From Pseudomonadota bacterium (GTDB lineage: Bacteria > Pseudomonadota > Alphaproteobacteria > Rhizobiales > Tepidamorphaceae): DNA of 64,000 bases. Shown here piece after piece: positions 41,243 to 49,795 of this stretch. Below the pieces are notes generated by a model. That model was not told the DNA's origin and did not search any database. It saw nothing but the letters and a program-made list of their open reading frames with translations. The position numbers and the translations under genes were made by a program. Within the stretch, counting starts at the first letter, position 1. Each line of letters opens with the position of its first letter. Where the stretch lies: contig JAEWYT010000195.1 of the NCBI GenBank assembly GCA_023458595.1, forward strand, positions 1 to 64,000, written 5' to 3'.

Positions 41243-42898
41243 ATGAAGGGGGCCATTCATGGAGGTGGAATCCCGCTCCTGGCGAGCGCGCCGGAGAAGG
41301 GAACGAATTGCCGCGACCGCGAACTGGAGTTCACCGCGTACTGGTTCGACGGAAAGACGCCCCAGCGTACTCTGTTTCAGTTCGACAAAGGCCTCTCCAA
41401 GAAGCCCTTTCGAATAGTTCCGAAGGGGGACATGTCGGGCATGCATGCTTCGGCGATGTCTGCGATGGAACGCGAAGGAGCGAAGCCCTACTCCAGGCTG
41501 GTCCCCCGACTGCACGAGCCGCAATGGGACGCGGGCGTCCTCGAAGAGGTCGGCCGCGAACTCACGAAAGGGGCGCGCGGTTCGACTCCCGACAACAACG
41601 ATCTCCCCGCCGCCTACACGTATTTCGGCCAGTTCGTCGCGCATGAAATCTCCGACATCGCCGAAGTGAACCGGCGGGACGGCGAGATAGTCAGCCGCAC
41701 GGCCGCGCTCGACCTCGACAGCATTTTCAGCGTGAGCGAGCCGATGTCGTCGCGACGGGCGGTCTGGCGGGGCGGCGTCGGGGTCGGCGAGCTGTCGAAC
41801 AACCCCGAGGGCGGTGCCTATGGCGACCTGCCGAGAGAGGACAATCCGGAGGACACCCGAAGCACGGCTGAAATCGGCGAGATCAGGAACGATCACAACA
41901 TGGGGGTGGCGCAGATCCATGTCGCGATCTCGAAGTTCCATCACGTGCTGTGGCAGGAGGCCCGTCCCGCCGAATTCAACCGGCGAAGGACGATGCGCCA
42001 TGTCCAGGCGATCGTATTGTTCGACTATCTGAGGAAAATCTGCGACGCCGACGTGTATGGCGATGTGATCTCGAACGGCCGGAGGATCGTCAGGCCGGGA
42101 CCATTCGATCACTCGCATCCTTTCCGCATTCCGATCGAGTTCTCGGCGGCGTGTTTCCGGATCGGCCACAGCATGATCCGGGACCGGTACACGAACTGGT
42201 CCCAGTCGGGCGCATCGACCGGCCTGGAAGATCTGCTCGGCTTCACCGCGATGGGCGGACAGCTCAACGACACCGGCGGACGGCTGCCGGCGGAATGGGA
42301 GGCCGACTGGAGCAGCTTGCTCGGCGACCCTGGCGCCCCGGGCAGCACGAGAAACAAGGCGAAGGCGATCGACCAGTTCCTGAACGGGCAACTGGGCGCG
42401 CTTCGCAAGCAATGGTTTCCGGACGATATGCACGAAGCGGCGATCCTCGGGAAACTGAACCTGGCGATCGTGACGCTGAAGCGCGGCGAACTGTTCGGGA
42501 TCCCGTCGGCGCAAGCCCTGGCCGGCGCGCTCGCCCCGAACGGCCGTGGGCGCCTTCCGGTCCTGCCGCGCGATGAGATCCTGGGATCGCGCGTATTCGG
42601 TTGCGCCGACGATTCCGGGCTTCGCCGCGTCGTCAGAAACAACGATCTTCATATCAACACGCCGCTTTGGCTCTATTGCCTACTCGAAGCGAAATACCAT
42701 CATGGCGGGCAAAGAATGGGGCCCTTTGCCAGCCGTATCGTCTGCGAGACGATTCATGTGGCAATCGAGACCTGCGATGACGGCATAATCTCCAATGGAT
42801 TCGAAATAAACTTCACGGACCGCGAGAGTTTCAGTCGGAAACGCGAGTTTACCCTGCATGATCTGATCGCCATTGCAGAGCAGTGGCAGCCAAACTAG
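41243..42898 (+). CDS. Animal-type haem peroxidase family protein
   Basis: A 551-residue protein (from ATG 41243) of the animal haem peroxidase/cyclooxygenase superfamily. The distal site is YFGQFVAHEISD with His at about 134; eukaryotic enzymes usually have HD at this point, here HE. NDHNMGVAQIHVAISKFHH (about 216-234) corresponds to the helix after the distal site, and CFRIGHSMI (about 304-312) carries the proximal haem His. No signal peptide is evident, so it is probably cytoplasmic. Upstream in-frame starts (ATG 41150, or as far as 40910) cannot be excluded, but lack homology. It is followed 12 bases later by the unknown 172-residue protein. Likely activity: H2O2- or O2-dependent oxidation of a small molecule or lipid. 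Confidence 0.8.
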   Translation: MKGAIHGGGIPLLASAPEKGTNCRDRELEFTAYWFDGKTPQRTLFQFDKGLSKKPFRIVPKGDMSGMHASAMSAMEREGAKPYSRLVPRLHEPQWDAGVLEEVGRELTKGARGSTPDNNDLPAAYTYFGQFVAHEISDIAEVNRRDGEIVSRTAALDLDSIFSVSEPMSSRRAVWRGGVGVGELSNNPEGGAYGDLPREDNPEDTRSTAEIGEIRNDHNMGVAQIHVAISKFHHVLWQEARPAEFNRRRTMRHVQAIVLFDYLRKICDADVYGDVISNGRRIVRPGPFDHSHPFRIPIEFSAACFRIGHSMIRDRYTNWSQSGASTGLEDLLGFTAMGGQLNDTGGRLPAEWEADWSSLLGDPGAPGSTRNKAKAIDQFLNGQLGALRKQWFPDDMHEAAILGKLNLAIVTLKRGELFGIPSAQALAGALAPNGRGRLPVLPRDEILGSRVFGCADDSGLRRVVRNNDLHINTPLWLYCLLEAKYHHGGQRMGPFASRIVCETIHVAIETCDDGIISNGFEINFTDRESFSRKREFTLHDLIAIAEQWQPN

Positions 42899-42910
42899 AG
42901 GAGCGCCGAG

Positions 42911-43429
42911 ATGGCTTCCGTGATCGTGACGAGCCGGCCACTCAGTGGCTTGGAGGACTTGGACGGCGCCAAGGGGCGTCAGGCCCTAAAGGAGGGGATG
43001 GTCGCTTTCGGCGACGAGTTTCACGACCGCTACAGGCAATCGAGAGATCAGGACGCGCTGATCGAAACCTTCTTCCATGTGCTCGATGACCTGGACTACC
43101 ACGTATACGCCATTAGTCCGGAGGGCGCAGACAGGGCGCTGATAGAGTTGAGCGGACCCAGATACAACGACGACGAGTCGGCGATCATATTCGATGTGAA
43201 CGTGGCCAGCGGCGCGAGATCGAGAGTCGTCCGCAAGTTTCGAATAGTGATCCGGGAGGATCGGAAGCTCAGAATGAACGTCTACATGCCGATATTCGGC
43301 AACGCTTTCACGTATCTGGACAATCTTGTCACGATCATACAAGGGACGGATCCGGGTGAATCGCCGCTCGGTGCCGACGACGCGAAAAAGCTGCTGCTGG
43401 CCACCTCTATGATAAGCCGCTGCAAATAG
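42911..43429 (+). CDS. Hypothetical protein encoded with the haem peroxidase
   Basis: A 172-residue soluble-looking protein, 12 bases after the peroxidase stop with GAGGAGCG directly upstream, so certainly co-transcribed. No family was recognised. It is acidic in the first half (DLDGAKGRQAL, DALIETFFHVLDDLDYHVYA) and probably alpha/beta (ALIELSGPRYNDDESAIIFD, RKLRMNVYMPIFG). There are no membrane segments and a single Cys near the C-terminus. It could be a partner, substrate carrier or inhibitor of the peroxidase; this cannot be decided from sequence. The convergent regulator gene ends just beyond its stop codon. Confidence 0.7.
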   Translation: MASVIVTSRPLSGLEDLDGAKGRQALKEGMVAFGDEFHDRYRQSRDQDALIETFFHVLDDLDYHVYAISPEGADRALIELSGPRYNDDESAIIFDVNVASGARSRVVRKFRIVIREDRKLRMNVYMPIFGNAFTYLDNLVTIIQGTDPGESPLGADDAKKLLLATSMISRCK

Positions 43430-43430
43430 G

Positions 43431-45992
43431 CTACTTGCCGGTCATCGCGGCGCGGAGCGACCGGGCGAGTATCTTGCGGTCGGCGTCGTGGCGTATCGGA
43501 TAGGCGCCGACGAACCAGTCGAACACGGCTTCGTCGGAGAGGGCGTCGGCGCCCGCCCAGACGGGCCGGATCCGCTCGACCAGGCGGTCGAACGCGGCGC
43601 GCGCCTCCTCCACGCGGCCGAGGCGGCAGAGCGCCGCCGCCGCCCAGCCCTGATTGTCGAGGATGCGGTCCCCCGACAGGCGCGCGGCGTCGTATGCCAT
43701 CTCGTAGCGACCGGCGAGAAAGTGCACCGCGGCGATGTAGCACCATTGGTAGTCGCTGACGATCGGCGATATCCGCAGCACGTGCGAAACGAGGGTCTCG
43801 CCGCGGTCCGCCTGTCCGATGAACGCGTAGCCCATCGCGGCAGACACCTGCGTCATCACCGAGTTCGGGTTCAGGGTCGAGGCGAGGTCGAAATGGATCG
43901 AGGCGCGGTCGAACCGGCCGGTGAGCGCGGCGGTCCACGCCACGGCCAGCTGATTGCGGGCGTCGAGGGGGTCGATTTCGATCGCCCGTTCGGCGAGGCC
44001 ATGGGCGACGCGCTCGCTTTCGGCATCGCGACGCTCCCCGGGGCGGATCACGTGCCGGACGTTTCGAAAGCTCGCCAGGCTCGAATAGGCGGGGGCGAAC
44101 CTGTCGTCCTGCCTGATGAGGCGCCAAAGCATGGTCTCCGCCTCCTCGGCGGCTTCGGGCGACCACCGCGCGAAAAGGTTCTCGGCCTGAAGCCAGATGT
44201 CGTGGCTAGTCAGATCGTAGCCGGCGTTGCCGATCGCGATCGCGATCCGGTCGGCGGATATGTAGGTGTCGAGCCGGGCGGCGATCCGGGCTACGACGTC
44301 GCGCTGCAGGTCGGCCCAGCGGCTCAGGTCGAGCACGAACGTGTCGCTCCAGACCAGCCGGTTGCGGCTCAGGTCCTGAAGCCGCAAATGCAGCGTGGGA
44401 GAAGGTCCCGCGCTGCATTCGCCGTAGATCGCATAGTGACGGCCTGCCTCCCTGGAGGTGACCGGAGCCGCCGCACCCTCCGGTGCCGGTCCCTTTCCTT
44501 CCGCTATCGACCACTCCCGAAATCGCGCGAGGTTGGCCAGCAGCTCGCTGCGGAAACCCGCGATGAGATGCTCCTCGCACCCGGCGCGGTTGACGAACTG
44601 CTCGACCGTGATGTGGAGAAGCCGGGCGCGCTCCCCGGGCGGCTCGCCCTGGCCGTTGGCGAGCTTGCCGTTGGATCTCTTGGCGCCGCCCTTTCGGGCG
44701 CTGTCGATCGCGTTCAGGACGGTCTCGCCCGGACTGAGGTCGTGCCTGGCGCGCAGATAGGCTTCCAGCCGGTCGAATTCCTCGATCGCCGCCATGCGGT
44801 TGCCGTGCGCGGCGAAATGCTCGATGAGCGCGGTCGAAGCCTGCTCGTTGCCGGGCTCGATCGCGAGAATAGCCAGCGCCGCGTCATGGCACGACTCGTC
44901 GTGCGGCGCGAAGCGCTCGATCAGGTCGGTGAGGACATGGATTATCCGGTTGCGCCAGGTCGTCCGCGTTATCTCCAGCCAGGAAGCGAACAGCGGGTTC
45001 GTATTCTCGAACCCCTCGAGGATGCGGGACGGCCAATCCGTCACCTCGAGCAGTATCTGCGGGACGCGACCGCGGCGGAGTTCCGAAAGGATCAGCGCGA
45101 GGTCGGTGTCGAACTGAAGCTCGTTCAGCCCGATGTCGCCGTCGGCCGCATAGAAGAGGGACCCGGAGTGCTTCTCCACGATCGCACGCAGCTGGCGGCG
45201 ACAATTGCCGACCGAGCGCCGTGCCGGCACCGACTCGAGATGCGGCCAGATGAGCCCGGCCAGTTTTTCGGTCCGCTCGCGCATACCGGGCACGAGCGCC
45301 AGATATCCGAGTACCGCCGAGCTCTTCCTGCTCGGCGCGAAGACGAACTCGGTCGCGCCGGCGCGAAGCGTCAACGAGCCGAGAACGGCGATCCGCGCCG
45401 TGATCAGTGCCGAAGCCGGCACGGGTTCGCCGGTGGCTAGAGTCCGGTAGAGCGGGATACGCTCGCTTATGTTCTTCAAGGCGGGCCGGCCGATCGCCTC
45501 GAAGGCGACGTCGGAAACGCCGTTCACGTGATCGTAGACCGCCTGCGACAGGACGCACGTGCCGGGCAGGGCTTCGGCTTCCAGCCGCGCGGCGATGTTC
45601 ACCGCATGGCCGTAGGCCGTTCCGTCCGTCAGATGGACCTGACCGAGATGAATGCCGACCCGGAAGCGCGCCGGCAATTCCAGGCCGGATTGCCGCTTGG
45701 CGATCAGCCGGTGCAGCTCGACGCCGAAGTTCACGGCATCCAGCGCGTTCTCGAAAAGCACCAGATATCCGTCGCCGCTCGACTGGATCAGCTCGCCGTG
45801 GTGGCGGGCGCTGGCCTCGTGCATCATGTGGGAGCAGCCGACGATGAACTCGAGCGTGCCGAGCTCGTCGCGGGTCATCATGCTGCTGTAGCCGGCGATA
45901 TCGGCGAACAGAATAGCGCAGTCCCGAGCCTCTATGGAGCCGCGCGGGACGTAGCGTAGGTTTCGTGCCGCTTCCGAGCCGACTTCCCCCAC
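43431..45992 (-). CDS. Cyclase-domain/BTAD/TPR multidomain regulator
   Basis: An 853-residue protein. Residues about 22-155 form a class III nucleotide cyclase domain: metal-binding Asp31 in FADIAGYS and Asp74 in SSGDGYLVLF, and transition-state Asn132/Arg136 in VNIAARLE. The usual purine-selecting Lys before GDG is Gln70. About 200-440 is a winged-helix plus BTAD (AfsR/SARP-like) region, ending LEAYLRARHDLSPGE. About 480-600 resembles the TolB-like domain found in such proteins, and the rest is TPR-like helical repeats. There is no ATG near the start of homology; GTG 45992 with GAGG upstream is the best start. It is divergent from the ycaO gene with 28 bases between. Confidence 0.78.
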   Translation of the reverse strand: MGEVGSEAARNLRYVPRGSIEARDCAILFADIAGYSSMMTRDELGTLEFIVGCSHMMHEASARHHGELIQSSGDGYLVLFENALDAVNFGVELHRLIAKRQSGLELPARFRVGIHLGQVHLTDGTAYGHAVNIAARLEAEALPGTCVLSQAVYDHVNGVSDVAFEAIGRPALKNISERIPLYRTLATGEPVPASALITARIAVLGSLTLRAGATEFVFAPSRKSSAVLGYLALVPGMRERTEKLAGLIWPHLESVPARRSVGNCRRQLRAIVEKHSGSLFYAADGDIGLNELQFDTDLALILSELRRGRVPQILLEVTDWPSRILEGFENTNPLFASWLEITRTTWRNRIIHVLTDLIERFAPHDESCHDAALAILAIEPGNEQASTALIEHFAAHGNRMAAIEEFDRLEAYLRARHDLSPGETVLNAIDSARKGGAKRSNGKLANGQGEPPGERARLLHITVEQFVNRAGCEEHLIAGFRSELLANLARFREWSIAEGKGPAPEGAAAPVTSREAGRHYAIYGECSAGPSPTLHLRLQDLSRNRLVWSDTFVLDLSRWADLQRDVVARIAARLDTYISADRIAIAIGNAGYDLTSHDIWLQAENLFARWSPEAAEEAETMLWRLIRQDDRFAPAYSSLASFRNVRHVIRPGERRDAESERVAHGLAERAIEIDPLDARNQLAVAWTAALTGRFDRASIHFDLASTLNPNSVMTQVSAAMGYAFIGQADRGETLVSHVLRISPIVSDYQWCYIAAVHFLAGRYEMAYDAARLSGDRILDNQGWAAAALCRLGRVEEARAAFDRLVERIRPVWAGADALSDEAVFDWFVGAYPIRHDADRKILARSLRAAMTGK

Positions 45993-46020
45993 AGCGATCC
46001 TCGCCGTAGTTTCGTGCGCG

Positions 46021-47259
46021 ATGAACAGGATGATAGACGCACTTGCCGACAGTTTCGAGTGCGTTCGGCTATCACCTGCCGATTGGCCGGTTTGCGTCAG
46101 TGCCGCCATGGCCGGTCGGCAGACCTTTCTTCGCTGGCCCGATTTCCCCGGCGCGGCGACGCTGGAGCGCGGCCGGCTCGGACACGGGTGGGGACGCGAC
46201 TTCGCCGGGTCCCGGCGGCGCGCGGTCGGCGAAGTGGTCGAAATCGCAAGCTGTGCGGCCTGGGGCGACGAGCGGATCGTCGAGGCGTCGTATCTCGAGG
46301 TCTCCGATCGTGCGTGGCACCCCTCGGAACTCACCGGCTTCTCCGATGCCCAGCGCGCGAACAGGCGGGACTGGAACGACCGGCTCGACGGGCTCGACTG
46401 GATTCCGCCGGGGTTACCCTCGGCCCGGCCGATCGGATGGATGGAGGCGCGTGACCCGCTGTCGGGGCGGACGATCCTCGTTCCCGCCGATGCCGTCCTC
46501 ATCGGCCGGCGCGAAGCCGGCGAAGAATCTGCGTGCGTCGTCGCCGATACGAACGGCTGCGCGGCGGGCGTCGACCGCGATTCAGCTCTCCTCGCCGCGC
46601 TCTACGAACTGATCGAACGGGATGCGACCGGCCGATGGTGGTACGGCCTGCGCCCGCGCGCGCAGATCGATCCGCTGAGGCTCGAGGGCGGTAGCGAGAT
46701 CAGGCGCAGCCTTGAACGTCGCGGCCGGATCCTTCGGCTGGTCGACATAACGACGGATATCGGGATACCGACCGTCGCGGCGATCGCTGCGGACGGTCAG
46801 GGGCGGGCCGTGGCGCTGGGGTTCGCGGCGTGCGGCCGGCTCGATGCGGCGGCACAGGCGGCGCTCGGCGAACTGCTCCAGACGGAACTGGCGATCCATG
46901 TCGAGATGGAGCATCGAGGAACGAACCCGCGCCTCGGCGATTGGCTGCGGGCTGTCGACCTCCGCGGCTCGCCCCTGCTCGGCGCCGATGCGCGATGGGC
47001 GAGTGCGAGAACGGGCGGCGGCGATGCCGCGGATCTGCCGGCCTGTCTTTCCGCTCTCGAGCGTCGCGGTTGCCGGGTCGCCATCCTGGACTTGACGCGC
47101 TCCGCCTTCGATGTGCCGGTCTTTCGGGCGGTCTCCCCCGACCTGTGTCACTGGAAGCCCAGGTTCGGCCGGCGGCGGCTGCTCGCGCTCGACGAAAACG
47201 ACATCCCTCCGGAGCATTCCGGCCGCTCCGGGGTCAACGGGGTCTATCTCATGATCTGA
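46021..47259 (+). CDS. YcaO-domain protein
   Basis: A 412-residue protein with the YcaO ATP-binding signatures: GEVVEIAS (about residues 70-77), TNGCAAGVDRDSALLAALYE followed by LIERDA (about 177-202), and QAALGELLQTELAIH later. YcaO enzymes phosphorylate peptide amide backbones, making azolines or thioamides, or act in ribosomal-protein modification. The C-terminus ends VNGVYLMI without the PxPxP tail of azoline-forming members. No E1-like/ocin-ThiF partner, TfuA or precursor peptide is visible within the window. The ATG lies 28 bases from the divergent cyclase-BTAD gene, so both share a promoter region. Its function is unknown. Confidence 0.85.
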   Translation: MNRMIDALADSFECVRLSPADWPVCVSAAMAGRQTFLRWPDFPGAATLERGRLGHGWGRDFAGSRRRAVGEVVEIASCAAWGDERIVEASYLEVSDRAWHPSELTGFSDAQRANRRDWNDRLDGLDWIPPGLPSARPIGWMEARDPLSGRTILVPADAVLIGRREAGEESACVVADTNGCAAGVDRDSALLAALYELIERDATGRWWYGLRPRAQIDPLRLEGGSEIRRSLERRGRILRLVDITTDIGIPTVAAIAADGQGRAVALGFAACGRLDAAAQAALGELLQTELAIHVEMEHRGTNPRLGDWLRAVDLRGSPLLGADARWASARTGGGDAADLPACLSALERRGCRVAILDLTRSAFDVPVFRAVSPDLCHWKPRFGRRRLLALDENDIPPEHSGRSGVNGVYLMI

Positions 47260-47321
47260 TCGGCAGATCGGACGATGAGATCGTCCCGCCGGCGCGGCCG
47301 ATCGACCTTCCGCCTCCGGCC

Positions 47322-47867
47322 CTATCCCTCCTCGGCGCGCAGGGGCATGTCGGCGATGAACGCGCGCAGCTGCTCTTCCGCGAAGTCGAGGATCGCCTCG
47401 TCGGCGAGGAGCCCGTCGGTCACCTTGTCGTTGGCGAAGGGAACGATGATCTCCTTGCAGACGAAGACCTTCGCCAGCATGCCGTTCAGGATGTATTTCA
47501 GGTGCGCCTGAGCGCGCGCGCCGCCGAGGACGCCTCCGGACGTGGTGACGACGAAGCACGGCTTGCCCTTGAAGACGGACGCATAGGCCGGCCGGGACGC
47601 CCAGTCGATTGCGTTCTTCAGGAGCCCGGGGACGCTGTAGTTGTATTCAGGGGTGACGAACACGATGCCGTCGGCGCTCGACACCTCGCCGATGAACCGG
47701 GCGACTTCCGCGCTGTCGGTGAGGTCGGCGCTGTAGTGGGGCAACGCGCCGGGATCGGCGATACGGCACGTTGTGTCTCCTTCGATCCGCCTGATCAGCG
47801 CGCGCATGGTGGCGCGCGACGAGGACTTCGCGCGCAGGCTGCCGGGTACGAAAAGCAGGTCGGTCAT
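47322..47867 (-). CDS. NADPH-dependent FMN reductase family protein
   Basis: A 181-residue flavodoxin-fold reductase. The FMN phosphate loop is VPGSLRAKSSSRA (about residues 7-19), and TPEYNYSVPGLLKNAIDWAS (about 77-96) binds the isoalloxazine ring. It transfers electrons from NAD(P)H via FMN to quinones, chromate or partner oxygenases. It starts at ATG 47867, 32 bases after the dctM stop codon, so it is probably the last gene of the CoA-transferase/TRAP operon. Confidence 0.9.
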   Translation of the reverse strand: MTDLLFVPGSLRAKSSSRATMRALIRRIEGDTTCRIADPGALPHYSADLTDSAEVARFIGEVSSADGIVFVTPEYNYSVPGLLKNAIDWASRPAYASVFKGKPCFVVTTSGGVLGGARAQAHLKYILNGMLAKVFVCKEIIVPFANDKVTDGLLADEAILDFAEEQLRAFIADMPLRAEEG

Positions 47868-47899
47868 TGGCACTGTTCCCAATCTGTAGGCGGGCGGGT

Positions 47900-49213
47900 T
47901 CACGGGCGGGCGATCCAGGTCGCGATGGGCGGGAAGGCGACGATCAGGGCGAGAGAGAGGAGCATCGCGACGACGAAGGGCAGGGCGCCGCGGAATATCT
48001 CGCCGATCCTGAGATCGGGATCGTCCATCGCCGACTTGATGACGTAGATCGACAGCCCGAAGGGCGGCGTCAGAAGCCCGACCTCGACGGAGACGACCGT
48101 CAGTACGCCGAACCAGATCAGATCGAAATGGGCGGCTTCCGCGACCGGCAGCGCGATCGGCAACAGGATCAGCATGATCGAGATCGAGTCGATCAGGCAG
48201 CCGAGCGCAATGATCAGCAGCAGATAGAGGACGAGAAAGCCGTACGGCCCTATCGGGCCGGTCAGGAAGAATTCGGCGAGCTCGCGCGGCACGCCGGACA
48301 TCGCCAGCATCCGGCTGAAGAACGTTGCGGCCAGGATCAGGAAGAGGACCGAGACGGTGATCTGTCCGGTCTCCACCAGCAGCTTCCAGAACGTGCGCGG
48401 ATCGAGCGAGCGTCTGGCGAGCGCGATCGCCAGCGCGCCGGCTGCGCCCGCCGCGCCGGCCTCCGTCGGGTTCAGGAACCCGCCGTAGAGGCCGCCGAGG
48501 ACCAGCAGCATCAGGGCGACGATCGGCACCGACTTGCGCAGGATGGCGGTGCCGGACACGTCCTCGAAGCGCGCGTCGTCGCGGTCCGAGGCGAAGACGA
48601 AGCGCCTGTTGGTCAGGGCCAGCAAGACGATCGTCGCCGAGAACGCTATCGCGAGCAGGATGCCGGGGCCGATACCGGCGAGGAACATGCGGCCGACGGA
48701 TTCCTCGGCGAGCACCGCATAGACGATCATCAGCAGAGACGGCGGGATGAGCATGCCGAGAACGGAGGAGCCGGCGACGACTCCGGTAGCGAACTTCTTC
48801 GTGTAGCCGTGCCGGGTCATCTCCGGAACGGCGACGCGGCTGAACACCGTCGCCGATGCAATCGAGATACCCGTGATCGAGGCGAAGACCGCATTGGCGA
48901 ATACCGTCGCGATGCCGAGCCCCGCCGTCAGTCTGCGCAGCAACTGCTGGAAGACGTCGAAGGTGTCCTTGCCGACCCTGGAAACGGTGACGAGCAGGCC
49001 CATCAGCACGAAGAGGGGCACGACGGCGAACAGATACTCGCGCAAGGAATCGTTGGCGACCTGGCCCATCATCCGGAGAGACACCACGTCGCCGCGGATC
49101 GCCGCCACGGCGACGAAGGACACGAACAGCATGCCGATGCCGATCGGCATGCCGATGTAGATCAGCACGATCAGCGCGACCGTCGCGAGCGAGCCGATCT
49201 CGAGCGGACTCAT
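47900..49213 (-). CDS. dctM: TRAP transporter large permease DctM (operon 1)
   Basis: A 437-residue membrane protein with about twelve hydrophobic segments, typical DctM length. Family segments include VVAGSSVLGMLIPPSLLMIV (about residues 142-161), GFLNPTEAGAAGA and LLTPPFGLSIYVIKS near the end. ATG 49213 (MSPLEIGSLA) overlaps the dctQ stop codon. The open frame upstream to 49702 is a shadow of dctQ. It works with DctQ and the periplasmic DctP in sodium-driven uptake of an organic acid. Confidence 0.93.
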   Translation of the reverse strand: MSPLEIGSLATVALIVLIYIGMPIGIGMLFVSFVAVAAIRGDVVSLRMMGQVANDSLREYLFAVVPLFVLMGLLVTVSRVGKDTFDVFQQLLRRLTAGLGIATVFANAVFASITGISIASATVFSRVAVPEMTRHGYTKKFATGVVAGSSVLGMLIPPSLLMIVYAVLAEESVGRMFLAGIGPGILLAIAFSATIVLLALTNRRFVFASDRDDARFEDVSGTAILRKSVPIVALMLLVLGGLYGGFLNPTEAGAAGAAGALAIALARRSLDPRTFWKLLVETGQITVSVLFLILAATFFSRMLAMSGVPRELAEFFLTGPIGPYGFLVLYLLLIIALGCLIDSISIMLILLPIALPVAEAAHFDLIWFGVLTVVSVEVGLLTPPFGLSIYVIKSAMDDPDLRIGEIFRGALPFVVAMLLSLALIVAFPPIATWIARP

Positions 49214-49719
49214 GGGCGTACTCGCTGCGTCGATGCGCGGCGCAGATCGTCGAGCGTCCGGATCAGGAACTCGATCGCCGCTACCGTCATGCCGAGCAGG
49301 ATCAGCGCGCGGAACGGCCATGTAGGAAGCGTCGCGATGCCGGTGACGCCGATATACTCGTGGGCCGTCCAGTCCTTTTCGAGGATGCGTATGCTGGACC
49401 AGGCTATGGCGCCGATCATGCCGGCGCCGACCAGGTTGAACAGGGCGGACAGCAAAGCGCCGGCGCGCGGATGCGTCTGGGCGAACCCGAGGAAGAAGAT
49501 CTCCGTTCGCGCCAGGCGGTCGGCGCGCACGGTGGTGGCCAGCTGCAGGCTCACGATCATGACGAGAAGCAGCGCGCCGAGCTCGGAGACGAGCGGCAGC
49601 GAGGCGCCGAGTGCGTTGCGCGCGACGATGTCGGCGCAGATGATCGCCATGAGAACGCAGATGAGCCCGGTCCCGACTGCCGCCAGGCCATCGACGAGCC
49701 ACAGCCAGACCCGCGACAT
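49210..49719 (-). CDS. dctQ: TRAP transporter small permease DctQ (operon 1)
   Basis: A small membrane protein of about 169 residues with four hydrophobic segments and the family stretch CADIVARNALGASLPLVSEL. ATG 49719 (MSRVWLWLVDG) is preferred because a 10-bp perfect hairpin (49730-49756) lies just upstream and the first membrane helix then begins at once. The earlier ATG 49779 would add 20 hydrophilic residues encoded by the hairpin. Neither start has a strong ribosome site. Confidence 0.85.
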   Translation of the reverse strand: MSRVWLWLVDGLAAVGTGLICVLMAIICADIVARNALGASLPLVSELGALLLVMIVSLQLATTVRADRLARTEIFFLGFAQTHPRAGALLSALFNLVGAGMIGAIAWSSIRILEKDWTAHEYIGVTGIATLPTWPFRALILLGMTVAAIEFLIRTLDDLRRASTQRVRP

Positions 49720-49729
49720 ACCATGAAGC

Positions 49730-49756
49730 GGACGCCCCCTTTCGGCGGGGGCGTCC
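49730..49756 (-). promoter_or_regulatory. Strong hairpin between dctP and dctQ
   Basis: GGACGCCCCC and GGGGGCGTCC form a perfect 10-bp stem around a 7-base loop, 11 bases upstream of the preferred dctQ start and 40 bases after the dctP stop. It could act in differential expression of the binding protein, or mask dctQ initiation. Confidence 0.5.
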
Positions 49757-49795
49757 TGGTTCTCGTCGCCCGATGCCATGGTCGGCCGAAGGGAC

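Noticed and set aside
43488..45440. Plus-strand open frame of 650 codons across the cyclase-BTAD gene
   Set aside because: Antisense shadow; the minus strand holds the cyclase motifs and TPR-like repeats.
47867..49726. Plus-strand open frame of 619 codons across dctM and dctQ
   Set aside because: It is extremely rich in Arg, Asp, Gln and His without any fold or motif; it is antisense to the TRAP permeases.
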